Assembly: GCA_001769125.1 (NCBI GenBank) | Contig: MEOG01000122.1 | Span: forward strand, 1 to 32,805 | DNA length: 32,805 bases | Direction: 5' to 3' | DNA from: Bacteroidetes bacterium GWF2_35_48 | GTDB lineage: Bacteria > Bacteroidota > Bacteroidia > Bacteroidales > GWF2-35-48 | Shown here: one piece after another, positions 1 through 8,764 of the stretch | Layout: the number at the start of each line of letters is the position of its first letter | How positions within the stretch are numbered: position 1 is the stretch's first letter | Made by a program: the position numbers and the translations under genes | Notes under the pieces: generated by a model | The model's input: the letters and a program-made list of their open reading frames with translations, nothing else | Database searches by the model: none | What the model was told of the DNA's origin: nothing

Positions 1-214
1 TAGCTCTGCTGTCGAAGTATATCTTGCATGAATTGCTGTTAACAATTGTTTCTAATTACAAAAATTATTAGTTCTTTTTCATGCGAAAGTTCAGTATTTA
101 ATACTTCTATGTATTTTTCTTTGCATGTTTTTCGCTTGTGATGTTGTTCTTGATTATTGATGTATATTAAGGGGCGCTGACTATCTGAAAAAAAATTGAG
201 AATAAAAAAGTCGA
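1..214. other. AT-rich flank, no supported gene
   Basis: No open frame here has both a start codon and recognisable content. A minus-strand frame of about 45 codons lacking ATG runs through part of it, and a plus-strand frame of about 22 codons ends near position 67. Either could be the end of a neighbouring gene, but neither shows a motif. Confidence 0.4.
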
Positions 215-1732
215 CTAATATTCTTTGATGATTTTTATTATAGAAACTTTATTTTCACTAATTACCTTTACAAAATATATACCTGAATTAATTTCTGTAA
301 GATCAATTGTGGCTTTAGTATTTACAGGATGAGCCTTCTGTAAAATCCGCCCTTGAAGGTCTAAAATTTCAATACAGGAATTTAAAGGAGCGTTAACAAA
401 TGCTTTATCCGATGCAGGGTTCGGGTAGATAAAAACATTTTCAGTCGGAAAAGGTTCTCTGACGAAATTGGGAGAAGAGCCCAGAAATCTTGCAATGGCC
501 AGATCAATATTCGAACCATTCCATGCGCTTCCTACAAGAACAATATTTCCATCGTTTTGCAATGCGACTGCAAACACATCCTCCCCAAAATTGCAAATGG
601 GATTAGAAGCAATTCCGTCTGCAGAAAAAGTATTATCAAGTGTACCATCCGGGTTATAACGAAAAACTGTAAAATCGCAATCTACTCCATTACTCGTGGT
701 TCCGGCTACAACAATTTTTCCATCGGGTTGAAGTGCCAGTGCATAACCGACAGGGCTACTGATTTCACTTGCAGTTGTTACAATTCCTCCGGAAAATGTG
801 AGGTCAAGAGATCCGTCCGTATTATAACGAATCACGGTAACCGAAGAAAATGTACCATTAGCAGCAATACCAGCGGCCACAATTTTCCCATCAGGTTGAA
901 TGGCCACAGAATAGGCTACATCATTGGTAGTGGATACAATAGTGGAAACGATACCATCTGAAGAAAAAGTTGAATCTGGTGAGCCATCCGTATTAAACCG
1001 GGCAACAGCAAAATCAGAATACATGCCATCATCTGCTTGACCCGCTACAACAATTTTTCCATCTAGCTGTAAAGCCATTGAAAAACCGATATAATTGGTA
1101 CTTGTTCCTGTTGTAACAAATCCGTCCGAAGAAAAAGTATTGTCCAATGATCCGTCAGGATTATAACGGACAACAACAATATCGGGATTTCCACCAATAT
1201 TTGAACGACCCGCAACCACAATTTTTCCGTCCGGCTGTATAGCAGCAGATAAACCATAATCACCATAGCCAGCAATATCTGTTCTTACAATTCCGTCTGA
1301 AGAAAACGATGTATCCAGAGAGCCATTTGCATTGTAACGAATCACTGTAACATCATCATTAAATCCGTTGTATGAGACCCCGGCAGCAATAATTTTTCCA
1401 TCCGACTGAAGGACTACCGAGTTGATTTTATCACCCGCTTCCGTAGTAACAATTCCATCATCTGAAAAAGTATTGTCAAAAGAACCGTCAGGATTAAAAC
1501 GGATCAAAGCAAAATCATAGCCTGATCCTATAAAAGAATACCCTGCTACAATAATTTTTCCGTCAGGCTGGATCACAACAGAAAGACCAGAATCATCTCC
1601 AGTACCGATAGCAGTTATTACTGACCCGTTGGTTCCAAAAGTAGAATCAAGATCCCCTGAAGATTGGGACATTGTCTGAACGGTAAATACACAAATAAGT
1701 AAAAACAGTAAAAATAATTGGTTGGTTTTCAT
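215..1732 (-). CDS. Delta-60 repeat protein with T9SS sorting domain
   Basis: This is a secreted 505-residue protein of unknown ligand. An N-terminal signal peptide (about residues 1-22) is followed by seven repeats of about 60 residues. Each repeat carries a Q-x-DGKI-x-x-AG strand and an RFNPDGS-x-D-x-TF-type strand, the signature of the delta-60 repeat family. Seven units suggest a seven-bladed beta-propeller (inference). The last roughly 75 residues begin with FIYPNPASD and form a typical type IX secretion C-terminal domain, so the mature protein is probably exported across the outer membrane and then released or attached to the surface. The seventh repeat is degenerate (QNDGNIVLVG). The ATG start is supported by an AGGAGG sequence just upstream. 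The next gene upstream, on the same strand, is a MuiA-like protein 61 bp away. Confidence 0.9.
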   Translation of the reverse strand: MKTNQLFLLFLLICVFTVQTMSQSSGDLDSTFGTNGSVITAIGTGDDSGLSVVIQPDGKIIVAGYSFIGSGYDFALIRFNPDGSFDNTFSDDGIVTTEAGDKINSVVLQSDGKIIAAGVSYNGFNDDVTVIRYNANGSLDTSFSSDGIVRTDIAGYGDYGLSAAIQPDGKIVVAGRSNIGGNPDIVVVRYNPDGSLDNTFSSDGFVTTGTSTNYIGFSMALQLDGKIVVAGQADDGMYSDFAVARFNTDGSPDSTFSSDGIVSTIVSTTNDVAYSVAIQPDGKIVAAGIAANGTFSSVTVIRYNTDGSLDLTFSGGIVTTASEISSPVGYALALQPDGKIVVAGTTSNGVDCDFTVFRYNPDGTLDNTFSADGIASNPICNFGEDVFAVALQNDGNIVLVGSAWNGSNIDLAIARFLGSSPNFVREPFPTENVFIYPNPASDKAFVNAPLNSCIEILDLQGRILQKAHPVNTKATIDLTEINSGIYFVKVISENKVSIIKIIKEY

Positions 1733-1736
1733 AAGT

Positions 1737-1742
1737 CCTCCT
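1737..1742 (-). promoter_or_regulatory. Strong Shine-Dalgarno AGGAGG
   Basis: A perfect AGGAGG lies 4 nt before the ATG at 1732. Bacteroidota genes usually lack a Shine-Dalgarno sequence, and most starts in this window have none, so this one stands out and supports the chosen start. Confidence 0.6.
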
Positions 1743-1793
1743 TTTTTATTGTTGGTTGTTGGTTAAAACAAGTTGTAATAATTCATAAAGTTT

Positions 1794-3416
1794 CTACAAA
1801 AATCTCATGCTTTTTTGCGTTTGTCGTGATTTTCTTATTTTAATATTTTTAGATTTCGGGTATTGAATGCTGTATGCAATTTTAATAATTTTACTTTCAG
1901 ACGGAGCAATTTTATAATTGTATTTTAATATTCCGCTTTGTTCATCTGCTTTAATTCCTGATGTTTCAATAGCTTCTACTTTTATGTCGCTTTCCTGTGA
2001 AACTGGTAACTGATCTTGTATTTCAATTTCAATCGAAACCTTGTTGTTGTTTCTAATAGATATTTCGTAGAGGAAACTTTCTTTTTTATTTGTTCCAAAG
2101 AATTTTTTATCTGCAAAATCTTGTTTTTTTGTACGTGTAATAGCAACTTTTTTATCTCTTCCCATTGAAATATCAAGCGTATCATTTGCAAAACGTGTAT
2201 CAATATATGATTGCCCTACGTATGTTCCGGCAAAATAAATATTTGCTGGTCCCTCAATAAGATTCAACGCTTCCCAACCTGTTATGCTTGCTATAAGAAA
2301 TGCTTCTTTTTCAATTTTCGGAACAGAGAAATAGGTGTAGGAAGCAGGAATTTCTATTGTTTGTATATCTACAATATAAATTTTATTGTTTGAAGGTATC
2401 GTATATTTTGCTTTGATTTCAAAATCTACTGTTAATTCAGATACCTCAACAGAGGATGCTTCCTGTTTGATACTCATTTTCCCTTTTTTATCTTCATTGA
2501 GTGATTCTGAGCGCAGATAGCCTTGTTTGTTAAGTTGTCCTTCAAAGTCATCTGTAGATTTATAATTCAGATTCCACGGATCGAGTTTTGGTTTTTGAGC
2601 AGACAAAGAAGGATCGGCTGTAGAAAGGGTTAGTTTAACATCATTCCAATCAAGTCCGCAATTATTATAAATTTTTGCTTTATAATCAAATGAAATGGGA
2701 GTGCTCACATCAAGTGCGCGAATATCGTAATAAGGATCCCATCCTGCATCTTCAATAAGGTATTTGAATTCTATGTTTGCGTTAACAGGCGCTTCTGCAT
2801 TTACAGATATCATAATATGAAATGAAGCTTGATTTTCTTTCGCATTTTGTTCGTCGAGTTGTTTCGTTGTTTTACTAAAAGATTCAGAAACGACCATTCT
2901 GGCTTCTTCCAGTTTTAACATTTGTGTGTTAATTTCACGTAAACGCGTTCTGAAAAGATCGGCCATTTTTATCAGCTCTGCTGCGCTCACTCCGTTTGTT
3001 TGCCCTGCTATTGAATTATTCTTTGTAAGCAATTTTTTTTCTTCTTCCCATGCATTTATTTCTGCATTTATTTCTGCAATTTTTTTACTCTGTTTTTTTA
3101 ATGAATCCTGAATATTTTTTATTTTAACACTCACCGTTTTATCTTCCAGATAATCCATTTCATAAGTAATGGCAATAATTTTGACATCAGCGCCTGCAGA
3201 TGCACGAATACTTTTTTCATCAATTGTTGAGGCAATTCCTGAGAAGATTAAATTTGAACGACCTTTCCCTAAAGCTACCTGCGCAGTATGGGTAACTTCT
3301 GCTCCGTTTAAAAACAGTGTTACAGAAGAAACTTTCGATGCAACAGGTTTTTCTTTTTCCTGTGAAAATGCAATAAAATAAAATATGGATAGTAAAATTA
3401 TAAAAACTGCTTTCAT
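1794..3416 (-). CDS. MuiA-like DUF4140/DUF4139 protein
   Basis: This 540-residue protein belongs to the mucoidy-inhibitor MuiA family, whose biochemical role is unknown. A signal peptide (about residues 1-19) is followed by a DUF4140-type N-terminal region (SSVTLFLNGAEVTHTAQV, about 30-125). A charged helical coiled-coil stretch covers about 95-205. The DUF4139-type beta-rich region runs from about 215 to the end and includes the family-typical Y-L-I-x-x-A-G-WDPYYDIRA segment. There is no T9SS tail and no lipobox, so a periplasmic location is likely (inference). Length fits the family. A TAnnTTTG-type box lies 36 bp upstream of the ATG. The adjacent delta-60 gene follows on the same strand after 61 bp and may be co-transcribed. 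Confidence 0.85.
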   Translation of the reverse strand: MKAVFIILLSIFYFIAFSQEKEKPVASKVSSVTLFLNGAEVTHTAQVALGKGRSNLIFSGIASTIDEKSIRASAGADVKIIAITYEMDYLEDKTVSVKIKNIQDSLKKQSKKIAEINAEINAWEEEKKLLTKNNSIAGQTNGVSAAELIKMADLFRTRLREINTQMLKLEEARMVVSESFSKTTKQLDEQNAKENQASFHIMISVNAEAPVNANIEFKYLIEDAGWDPYYDIRALDVSTPISFDYKAKIYNNCGLDWNDVKLTLSTADPSLSAQKPKLDPWNLNYKSTDDFEGQLNKQGYLRSESLNEDKKGKMSIKQEASSVEVSELTVDFEIKAKYTIPSNNKIYIVDIQTIEIPASYTYFSVPKIEKEAFLIASITGWEALNLIEGPANIYFAGTYVGQSYIDTRFANDTLDISMGRDKKVAITRTKKQDFADKKFFGTNKKESFLYEISIRNNNKVSIEIEIQDQLPVSQESDIKVEAIETSGIKADEQSGILKYNYKIAPSESKIIKIAYSIQYPKSKNIKIRKSRQTQKSMRFL

Positions 3417-3451
3417 TTTGTAGAATATTTTTTTGTTAAAGAAGTAAACAA

Positions 3452-3459
3452 CAAAAATA
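3452..3459 (-). promoter_or_regulatory. Bacteroidota -7 box (TATTTTTG)
   Basis: The minus strand reads TATTTTTG, matching the consensus TAnnTTTG, 36 bp before the ATG of the MuiA-like gene. No clear -33 TTTG was seen. Confidence 0.5.
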
Positions 3460-3558
3460 CATATTCATCCTGAAGTATCATAATTTTCTTACTTCACTTT
3501 TTGAAAATATTTTTATTGCATCCAGTTAAAATTCGGAACACAGAAATCGGAAATCAGG

Positions 3559-3602
3559 TTTCGGTTCCGCTCAGTCTACGGCTGCAACCTGCAACCTGCA
3601 AC
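3559..3602 (+). repeat. GCTCAGTCTACGG element plus GCAACCT heptamers
   Basis: A short TTTCGGTTCC-GCTCAGTCTACGG block is followed directly by two GCAACCT units and a partial third. The same block-plus-heptamer arrangement recurs at 11670-11730. It lies between two minus-strand genes. Confidence 0.75.
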
Positions 3603-3616
3603 TCCCAACTCCCCCC

Positions 3617-5038
3617 TCAATCAACATTCTTTACCAACAACTTCGACTCCATCATTTCAAAAATAGCATACTTAATTCCTTCTCGACCAACGCCTGAATT
3701 TTTCACTCCTCCATAAGGCATGTGATCTACACGAAATAATGAAACTTCATTTATCATAACCCCTCCCACATCAAGGTTATTAAATGCATAGTTCATCTCA
3801 TGAATACTATCTGTGAAAACACCAGCCTGCAAGCCATATTCCGTGTTATTTACCCATTCCACAGCTGTATGAAAATTATCAAATTTTTCTAAAGTAACAA
3901 CCGGTCCGAAAACTTCCTGACAGCAAACATTCATTTCATGTTTTGTTGAAGTAAAAACTGTTGGTTCAACAAATGCACCTGATCTTTTCCCACCACAAAT
4001 AATTTTTGCGCCTCCAGCAACTGCTTCTTTTATCCACAGCTCGACACGTAAAGCATTTTCTTCATTAATCATAGCAGAGATATCCGTATCAGACTCTGTA
4101 GGATGCCCGACTTTTAAATTTCTCACAGCTTCTACAAACTTTTCTGTAAAAACATCAAATATTTTTTCATGAATATAAATACGCTGCACATGAATACAAA
4201 CCTGTCCCGAATAAGCAAAAGCACCGACTGCGCATTTTCTCACAGCAAGGTCAATATTAGCAGAATCTGAAATAATCACACCTGCATTTCCACCAAGCTC
4301 CAGAGACACTTTTTTCTTTCCTGCTTCTGCTTTCATTTTCCAGCCAACAGAAGAAGAACCTGTAAACGTGAGCATTTTAATACGTGGGTCTGTTACAAGA
4401 TGATTACCTGCTTCACGATCCATAGGCAATATGCTCAATGCTCCCTTTGGCAACTCTGTTTTATCAACAATTTTTGCAAGCTCCAACACTGATAATGGTG
4501 TTGTCCGGGCAGGTTTTAAAATAATGGGGTTACCCGCTGCTATAGCAGGAGCTATTTTATGAGCAGCAAGATTTAGCGGAAAATTAAAAGGCGAAATTCC
4601 TGCAATCAGACCCATCGGAAAATATTTCACAAGTCCTTCTTTCCCCTCTCCTACAGCCATCCAGTCAATAGCCATATATTCTTTTGGCAAACGTTTTGAC
4701 TCCTCCGCTGCGACTAAAAAAGATTGTACGCCCCGATCAATTTCACCAAGCGCATATTTTAAAGGCTTTGCAGATTCCATTGCCAGCACTTTTCCCAAAT
4801 GCTGACGATTTGCTTTTAGTTCATTTGCAATCTGCATTAGAATCTCATATCGCTTGTACAGGGGCATCTCTTTCATTGCTTTTTCTGCTGCAAGACCTTT
4901 TTCTATTGCTTCCTCAAGCTCCGCTTTTCCCGCAAGAAATGTCTGCGCAAAAATTTTATAATCATACGGACATACAACATTCAAAACAGTTCCTGTTTTT
5001 TTAAATATTCCGCCTACATAAATTTCATAAGTATCCAT
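3617..5038 (-). CDS. NAD(P)-dependent aldehyde dehydrogenase
   Basis: This ALDH-superfamily enzyme oxidises an aldehyde to its acid in the cytoplasm. Counting from the ATG at 5038 it has 473 residues, the usual length. Visible motifs are the PFNFP oxyanion Asn (N152), LKPA (K175, cofactor), the LELGG general base (E247), GQVC with the nucleophile C281, and the C-terminal EVFGPV and PYGG-K-S-G-x-GREG segments. The overall pattern resembles the lactaldehyde or non-phosphorylating glyceraldehyde-3-phosphate branch, but the substrate cannot be read from sequence. A longer frame beginning at a TTG (5065) adds nine unlikely residues, so I prefer the ATG. A -7 box sits 29 bp upstream. It is divergent from the EamA exporter and has no pathway partner next to it. 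Confidence 0.93.
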   Translation of the reverse strand: MDTYEIYVGGIFKKTGTVLNVVCPYDYKIFAQTFLAGKAELEEAIEKGLAAEKAMKEMPLYKRYEILMQIANELKANRQHLGKVLAMESAKPLKYALGEIDRGVQSFLVAAEESKRLPKEYMAIDWMAVGEGKEGLVKYFPMGLIAGISPFNFPLNLAAHKIAPAIAAGNPIILKPARTTPLSVLELAKIVDKTELPKGALSILPMDREAGNHLVTDPRIKMLTFTGSSSVGWKMKAEAGKKKVSLELGGNAGVIISDSANIDLAVRKCAVGAFAYSGQVCIHVQRIYIHEKIFDVFTEKFVEAVRNLKVGHPTESDTDISAMINEENALRVELWIKEAVAGGAKIICGGKRSGAFVEPTVFTSTKHEMNVCCQEVFGPVVTLEKFDNFHTAVEWVNNTEYGLQAGVFTDSIHEMNYAFNNLDVGGVMINEVSLFRVDHMPYGGVKNSGVGREGIKYAIFEMMESKLLVKNVD

Positions 5039-5066
5039 AATATCAAAAAATAAATTTTTAATCAAA

Positions 5067-5074
5067 CAAAATTA
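5067..5074 (-). promoter_or_regulatory. -7 box (TAATTTTG) for aldehyde dehydrogenase
   Basis: The minus strand reads TAATTTTG, matching TAnnTTTG, 29 bp before the ATG at 5038. The box lies inside the TTG-initiated frame extension, which further argues against that longer start. Confidence 0.5.
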
Positions 5075-5249
5075 AAAAATCAATCATAAGAAAAAAATAT
5101 TTTCATCAACGCACTGCTATGCATCCCAAAATGCCTGACAATGCATATCATTCGGATCTGTACAATCGTACCTCGGCTCAATTCATTAATCAAATCATAA
5201 TTCATTCTATAAAAAAGAAAAAATCATAAGCTACAACGTATCATTTTTA

Positions 5250-5257
5250 TACATTTG
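5250..5257 (+). promoter_or_regulatory. -7 box (TACATTTG) for EamA exporter
   Basis: TACATTTG matches TAnnTTTG and ends 8 bp before the ATG at 5266. Transcription would begin within a few bases of the start codon, so the mRNA may be leaderless or nearly so (inference). Confidence 0.5.
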
Positions 5258-5265
5258 CCCCCCAA

Positions 5266-6162
5266 ATGATTAACCGAAACAGCAAAATATTGCCCATGGT
5301 GTTACTGCTTGTATTATCTATGATATGGGGCACTTCATTTATTCTTACCAAGCGTGGTCTTGAATCCTATTCCAATTTTCAGTTAGCTGCTTTCAGAATG
5401 CTTATCTGTTCAGTTGTTATGCTGCCATTTCTTTTTCGCGCAGTTAAATTAATAAACAAAAAAAATATCGGACCAATACTTATAATGAATATTATTGGGA
5501 ATGGCATTCCCGCATTACTGTTTGCTACGGCACAGACCAAAGTCGAAAGTTCTTTAGCAGGAATTTTGAATTCTTTAACCCCTCTTTTTACAATGATAGT
5601 CGGAATGTTCTGGTATAAAATAAAAACACATTGGATTGGTGTTCTTGGAATCTTTATTGCTTTTGCAGGTGCTGTAGGATTATTCTCGGAAAATCTCAGT
5701 ACTTTTTTTTCAGGACAAAACTGGTATGGATTGCTCATTGCTTTAGCAACTTTTTTTTACGGAATTAACTCAAATAATGTAAAACAAAATCTAAAGGATA
5801 TGGATAGCATTTCCATTACAGCGCTAACATATTTTATTATCGGCCCCGCTTGTGGAATATACTTACTATTTTCAGATTTCTCATACGCTCTTTCTACGCC
5901 TCATTATGTGCAAAACTTTTTGAGTATTGCAGCACTTGCTGTTTTTGGCTCTGCACTTGCATCTTTAGGATGGAATGTTTTATTGAAAAGAACTACCGCC
6001 GTCGCAGCATCAAGCGTTACGTATATTATTCCGCTTTTTGCTATCGTTTGGGGAATGCTTGATAACGAAAAAATTTCTGTGATTCAACTTTCTTCTATGG
6101 GTGTAATTTTGCTTGGCGTATTTCTTGTAAACAAAGGGAAAGAAAACTCATTGAAGCAGTGA
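5266..6162 (+). CDS. EamA/DMT-family transporter
   Basis: This inner-membrane exporter of the drug/metabolite transporter superfamily has 298 residues, with about ten hydrophobic helices arranged as two EamA repeats of five. Typical features are the N-terminal SMIWGTSFILTKRG motif in helix 1 and the LNSLTPLFTMIVG motif in the first repeat. The second repeat contains the related T-Y-I-I-P-L-F-A-I-V-WG segment. Family members export amino acids, metabolites or drugs; the substrate is not predictable here. Length is standard. It is transcribed alone, divergently from the aldehyde dehydrogenase, with its own -7 box. Confidence 0.92.
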   Translation: MINRNSKILPMVLLLVLSMIWGTSFILTKRGLESYSNFQLAAFRMLICSVVMLPFLFRAVKLINKKNIGPILIMNIIGNGIPALLFATAQTKVESSLAGILNSLTPLFTMIVGMFWYKIKTHWIGVLGIFIAFAGAVGLFSENLSTFFSGQNWYGLLIALATFFYGINSNNVKQNLKDMDSISITALTYFIIGPACGIYLLFSDFSYALSTPHYVQNFLSIAALAVFGSALASLGWNVLLKRTTAVAASSVTYIIPLFAIVWGMLDNEKISVIQLSSMGVILLGVFLVNKGKENSLKQ

Positions 6163-6226
6163 TTTATGCGATTGTGAAAATAATACCGATAAAAGTATTA
6201 TAAGAAAAAAATCTGCTTTATTTTTC

Positions 6227-6234
6227 TATTTTTG
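6227..6234 (+). promoter_or_regulatory. -7 box (TATTTTTG) for T9SS repeat protein
   Basis: TATTTTTG matches TAnnTTTG, 65 bp before the ATG at 6299. No clear -33 element was seen. Confidence 0.45.
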
Positions 6235-6298
6235 TAAAAAAGAAAACTCCAGTTAGAATTTTATAAAACAGTATAATAAATTTTAATGATAAAAAAAC

Positions 6299-7867
6299 AT
6301 GAAAACATTTTTTTACTTAATAGCAATTTTATGTGTTTCTATATCTGCAACAGCTCAGCCCGAAATTCAATGGCAGAAATCTATAGGTGGAAATAATGCA
6401 GAATATGCGAATCATATTAAGGCCTTAAGTGATGGAACTTTTATTGCTGCAGGATACTCCGAGTCAAATGACGGAGATTTTTCCGGCAATCATGGCAATA
6501 GTGATTTTGCTGTTGTAAAATTAAATTCATCTGGACAAATTCTTTGGCAGAAATTATATGGTGGATCAGAGGATGATGAGTGTACTTCATTTGTTCAAAC
6601 AGCAGATGGAGGCTTTGTTTTGGCTGGTTACACTTATTCCTACGATGGCGATGTTACAGGAAATCATGGTTCCTATTCATCCGATTTCTGGATTGTGAAA
6701 ATTGATGCAAGTGGTACAATTGTATGGAAATATGCTTATGGTGGTTCTTATGAAGATGAAGCAAATGCGATTGCATTATGCAGCGATGGTGGCTTTATTG
6801 TTGCAGGAATAACATATTCTTCCAATGGAGATGTTTCCGGTAATCATGGAGATACTGATTATTGGGTAATCCGCTTAAACAGTTCGGGTCAGTTACAATG
6901 GCAAAAATGTCTGGGTGGTTCAAATCATGAAGAAGCTTATTCTGTTATACAAACTTCTGATGATGGATTTATTGTTTGTGGAAGATCCAGTTCCAATGAT
7001 GGAGATGTAACAGGAAACAACGGAGGCACTGATTGCTGGGTTGTAAAATTAAACGCATCTGGAGCAATTGAATGGCAAAAATCTTATGGAGGAACTGATA
7101 CGGAAGAAACAAATTCGATCATTCAACTTGCTGATGGAAATTATATATTTTTTGGTTATTCCTGCTCAAATGATGGAGACGTTTCCGGTCAACATAATCC
7201 CGGCTCAGGCAATGATGATTACTGGGTTGTGAAAATAAACAGCACAGGTACATTGCTATGGCAAAAATGTCTGGGTGGTTCTCTGAGTGAACAAGGACAA
7301 AAAATAATGCCTCTAAATGATGGGGGATTTTTGCTGACAGGTCTCTGTACATCAAACGACGGTGATGTTTCCGGAATTCATTCAGGCTTTTACAGCCCTG
7401 ATTATTGGGTCGTAAAAATTAATTCTACCGGAGTTCTTGCATGGCAAAAATGTTTGGGTGGTTCAGATCAGGACGAGGCACTTAGTATTGCTGTTACAAG
7501 TGATGGAGGATGCATTATCTCCGGATTTTCATATTCAACGAATGGCGATGTAACCGGTCATCACAGCCAAACAGACTGGTGGATTGTTAAACTTGCATCT
7601 TTCTCTGGAATAGAAAATATTTTAACTAAAAATCATCTGGAAATATATCCGAATCCTTGTAAAAATAAATTATATTTATCACAACCTGACTTTCCCCAAA
7701 CACCTTTATTATGCAATATATATTCTGCCAATGGAAAACTTATTGCATCTTTTATTATTAACAACTTTAATTCAGAAATTGATATTAAATCCTTTGATTC
7801 GGGACTATATCACATTTCATTAACCTCTGATAAAATTAATTTTTCAGGAAAATTTATTAAAGAATAA
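6299..7867 (+). CDS. Seven-repeat secreted protein with T9SS sorting domain
   Basis: This 522-residue secreted protein has unknown function. A signal peptide (about residues 1-20, ending ATAQ) precedes seven repeats of about 60 residues. Each starts WQK-x-x-GG-S and continues with a DGG-x-I-x-x-G strand, an SNDGDVSGNHG loop and a D-x-WVVK-L/I strand. Seven copies again suggest a beta-propeller (inference). The acidic SNDGDVSGNHG loops could bind Ca2+ (inference). The C-terminal roughly 80 residues, starting LEIYPNPCKN, are a type IX sorting domain. Codon use and AT content look like the neighbours. It converges on the lipoprotein gene 41 bp away. Confidence 0.88.
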   Translation: MKTFFYLIAILCVSISATAQPEIQWQKSIGGNNAEYANHIKALSDGTFIAAGYSESNDGDFSGNHGNSDFAVVKLNSSGQILWQKLYGGSEDDECTSFVQTADGGFVLAGYTYSYDGDVTGNHGSYSSDFWIVKIDASGTIVWKYAYGGSYEDEANAIALCSDGGFIVAGITYSSNGDVSGNHGDTDYWVIRLNSSGQLQWQKCLGGSNHEEAYSVIQTSDDGFIVCGRSSSNDGDVTGNNGGTDCWVVKLNASGAIEWQKSYGGTDTEETNSIIQLADGNYIFFGYSCSNDGDVSGQHNPGSGNDDYWVVKINSTGTLLWQKCLGGSLSEQGQKIMPLNDGGFLLTGLCTSNDGDVSGIHSGFYSPDYWVVKINSTGVLAWQKCLGGSDQDEALSIAVTSDGGCIISGFSYSTNGDVTGHHSQTDWWIVKLASFSGIENILTKNHLEIYPNPCKNKLYLSQPDFPQTPLLCNIYSANGKLIASFIINNFNSEIDIKSFDSGLYHISLTSDKINFSGKFIKE

Positions 7868-7894
7868 GTTGAAATTTGGGCTCGGAGAAAAATT

Positions 7895-7915
7895 TGATTA
7901 ATAAAAACTTAATCA
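7895..7915. terminator. Weak bidirectional hairpin between convergent genes
   Basis: TGATTAA and TTAATCA form a 7-bp AT-only stem with a 7-nt loop. It lies between two convergent genes and overlaps the stop codon of the lipoprotein gene. A terminator role is plausible but the stem is weak. Confidence 0.3.
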
Positions 7916-8406
7916 CTATATTTTATTTCATACGTTGAATCCACATTACTTTTATGAAAAGCTCTGTCCATAATATAAAACTTATATTTTATCGTTTTAT
8001 ATTTATCCGGGTCTGTAAATGTGAAATCAACTTTAATATCTCCTTTTATGGTTTTATTTTGCCCTTGCTGTTCGTCTAAATAAGGTATCCGGTAATTAGG
8101 ATTTACAATATGAATTTTTTCAAAAACAGAATCTTTTTTCTCATAAAGTTCCGTGAAAAGATTATAGCGCAGCGTGTCATAAGGCGGAAAAGTATCTCCC
8201 TGTCTCAATCCTATATCTCCATCCCCATCAACAAAATAAAACAAAAGAGTCCCAACTTTAGCATTATCGCCCAAAGCATCAATTGTATCTCTTAAATAAA
8301 ATGACTTGAATTTTATCTCAGGTATATCTGAATACTTAACAGGTTTTCTACAGGCAACCCCAAAAAAAACAAGCATAATAATAGAGATAAAAATTAATCT
8401 TTTCAT
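7909..8406 (-). CDS. Small lipoprotein with DGDGDIG motif
   Basis: This is a 165-residue hypothetical lipoprotein. The first 18 residues are hydrophobic and end in GVAC, a plausible lipobox with C19 as the lipidated cysteine. The rest is soluble and beta-rich, with a YFVDGDGDIGL segment often seen in Bacteroidota lipoproteins, where such an acidic loop may bind a cation (inference). I recognise no catalytic motif. It is monocistronic and converges on the preceding T9SS gene. A -7 box lies only 5 bp upstream of the ATG, suggesting a nearly leaderless transcript. Confidence 0.8.
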   Translation of the reverse strand: MKRLIFISIIMLVFFGVACRKPVKYSDIPEIKFKSFYLRDTIDALGDNAKVGTLLFYFVDGDGDIGLRQGDTFPPYDTLRYNLFTELYEKKDSVFEKIHIVNPNYRIPYLDEQQGQNKTIKGDIKVDFTFTDPDKYKTIKYKFYIMDRAFHKSNVDSTYEIKYSD

Positions 8407-8410
8407 GCTG

Positions 8411-8418
8411 CAAATATA
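8411..8418 (-). promoter_or_regulatory. -7 box (TATATTTG) for lipoprotein gene
   Basis: The minus strand reads TATATTTG, matching TAnnTTTG, with its last base 5 bp before the start codon. If it is used, the transcript would start at or next to the ATG. Confidence 0.4.
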
Positions 8419-8462
8419 TTCAATCTTATTTCGTATTCAAAAAGTTTTATAAAACCCTTCGT

Positions 8463-8507
8463 AATTCATCATTCGGCATTCAACATTCAGCATATAGCAT
8501 TCAACAA
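8463..8507 (+). repeat. Heptameric CATTCNN repeats, left block
   Basis: CATTC followed by two variable bases recurs every 7 bp (CATTCGG, CATTCAA, CATTCAG, CATATAG, CATTCAA). It flanks the 21-bp array on its left and matches the pattern on the right side at 8648-8738. Confidence 0.7.
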
Positions 8508-8519
8508 CAGAAAACCTGT

Positions 8520-8641
8520 TAATCATTGTTTATTTGATGTTGATCATTGTTTATTTGATGTTGATCATTGTTTATTTGATGTTGATCATTGTTTATTTGA
8601 TGTTGATCATTGTTTATTTGATGTTGATCATTGTTTATTTT
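8520..8641 (+). repeat. 21-bp direct repeat array, about six copies
   Basis: A 21-bp unit (TGATCATTGTTT through TTTGATGT) is repeated head to tail five times after a first copy with one or two changes; the last is cut after 17 bp. Full copies are identical, and each later copy contains the palindrome TGATCA, giving five GATC sites exactly 21 bp (two helical turns) apart. There are no spacers. The array lies 190 bp upstream of the SNF transporter gene. Confidence 0.9.
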
Positions 8642-8647
8642 TAACGA

Positions 8648-8738
8648 TTAATATTCAATATTCAACATTTAATATCCAACGCTCAACATTCCACATTCCG
8701 CATTCATCATTCCGCATTCGTAATTCATAATTCGTAAT
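8648..8738 (+). repeat. Degenerate heptameric TTCNNCA repeats, right block
   Basis: About 13 consecutive 7-bp units follow the consensus TTCNNCA or TTCNNAA (TTCAATA, TTCAACA, TTCCACA, TTCCGCA, TTCATCA and so on). The period stays at 7 although the bases drift. Confidence 0.65.
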
Positions 8739-8764
8739 TTTCTTTAATTTCTTGTTGTTTTTTT

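Noticed and set aside
1-180. Partial gene on the minus strand
   Set aside because: An open stretch of about 45 codons has no start codon and no recognisable motif.
8520-8641. Plasmid iterons or a replication origin
   Set aside because: No rep or partition gene and no DnaA-box cluster; the surroundings are chromosomal.
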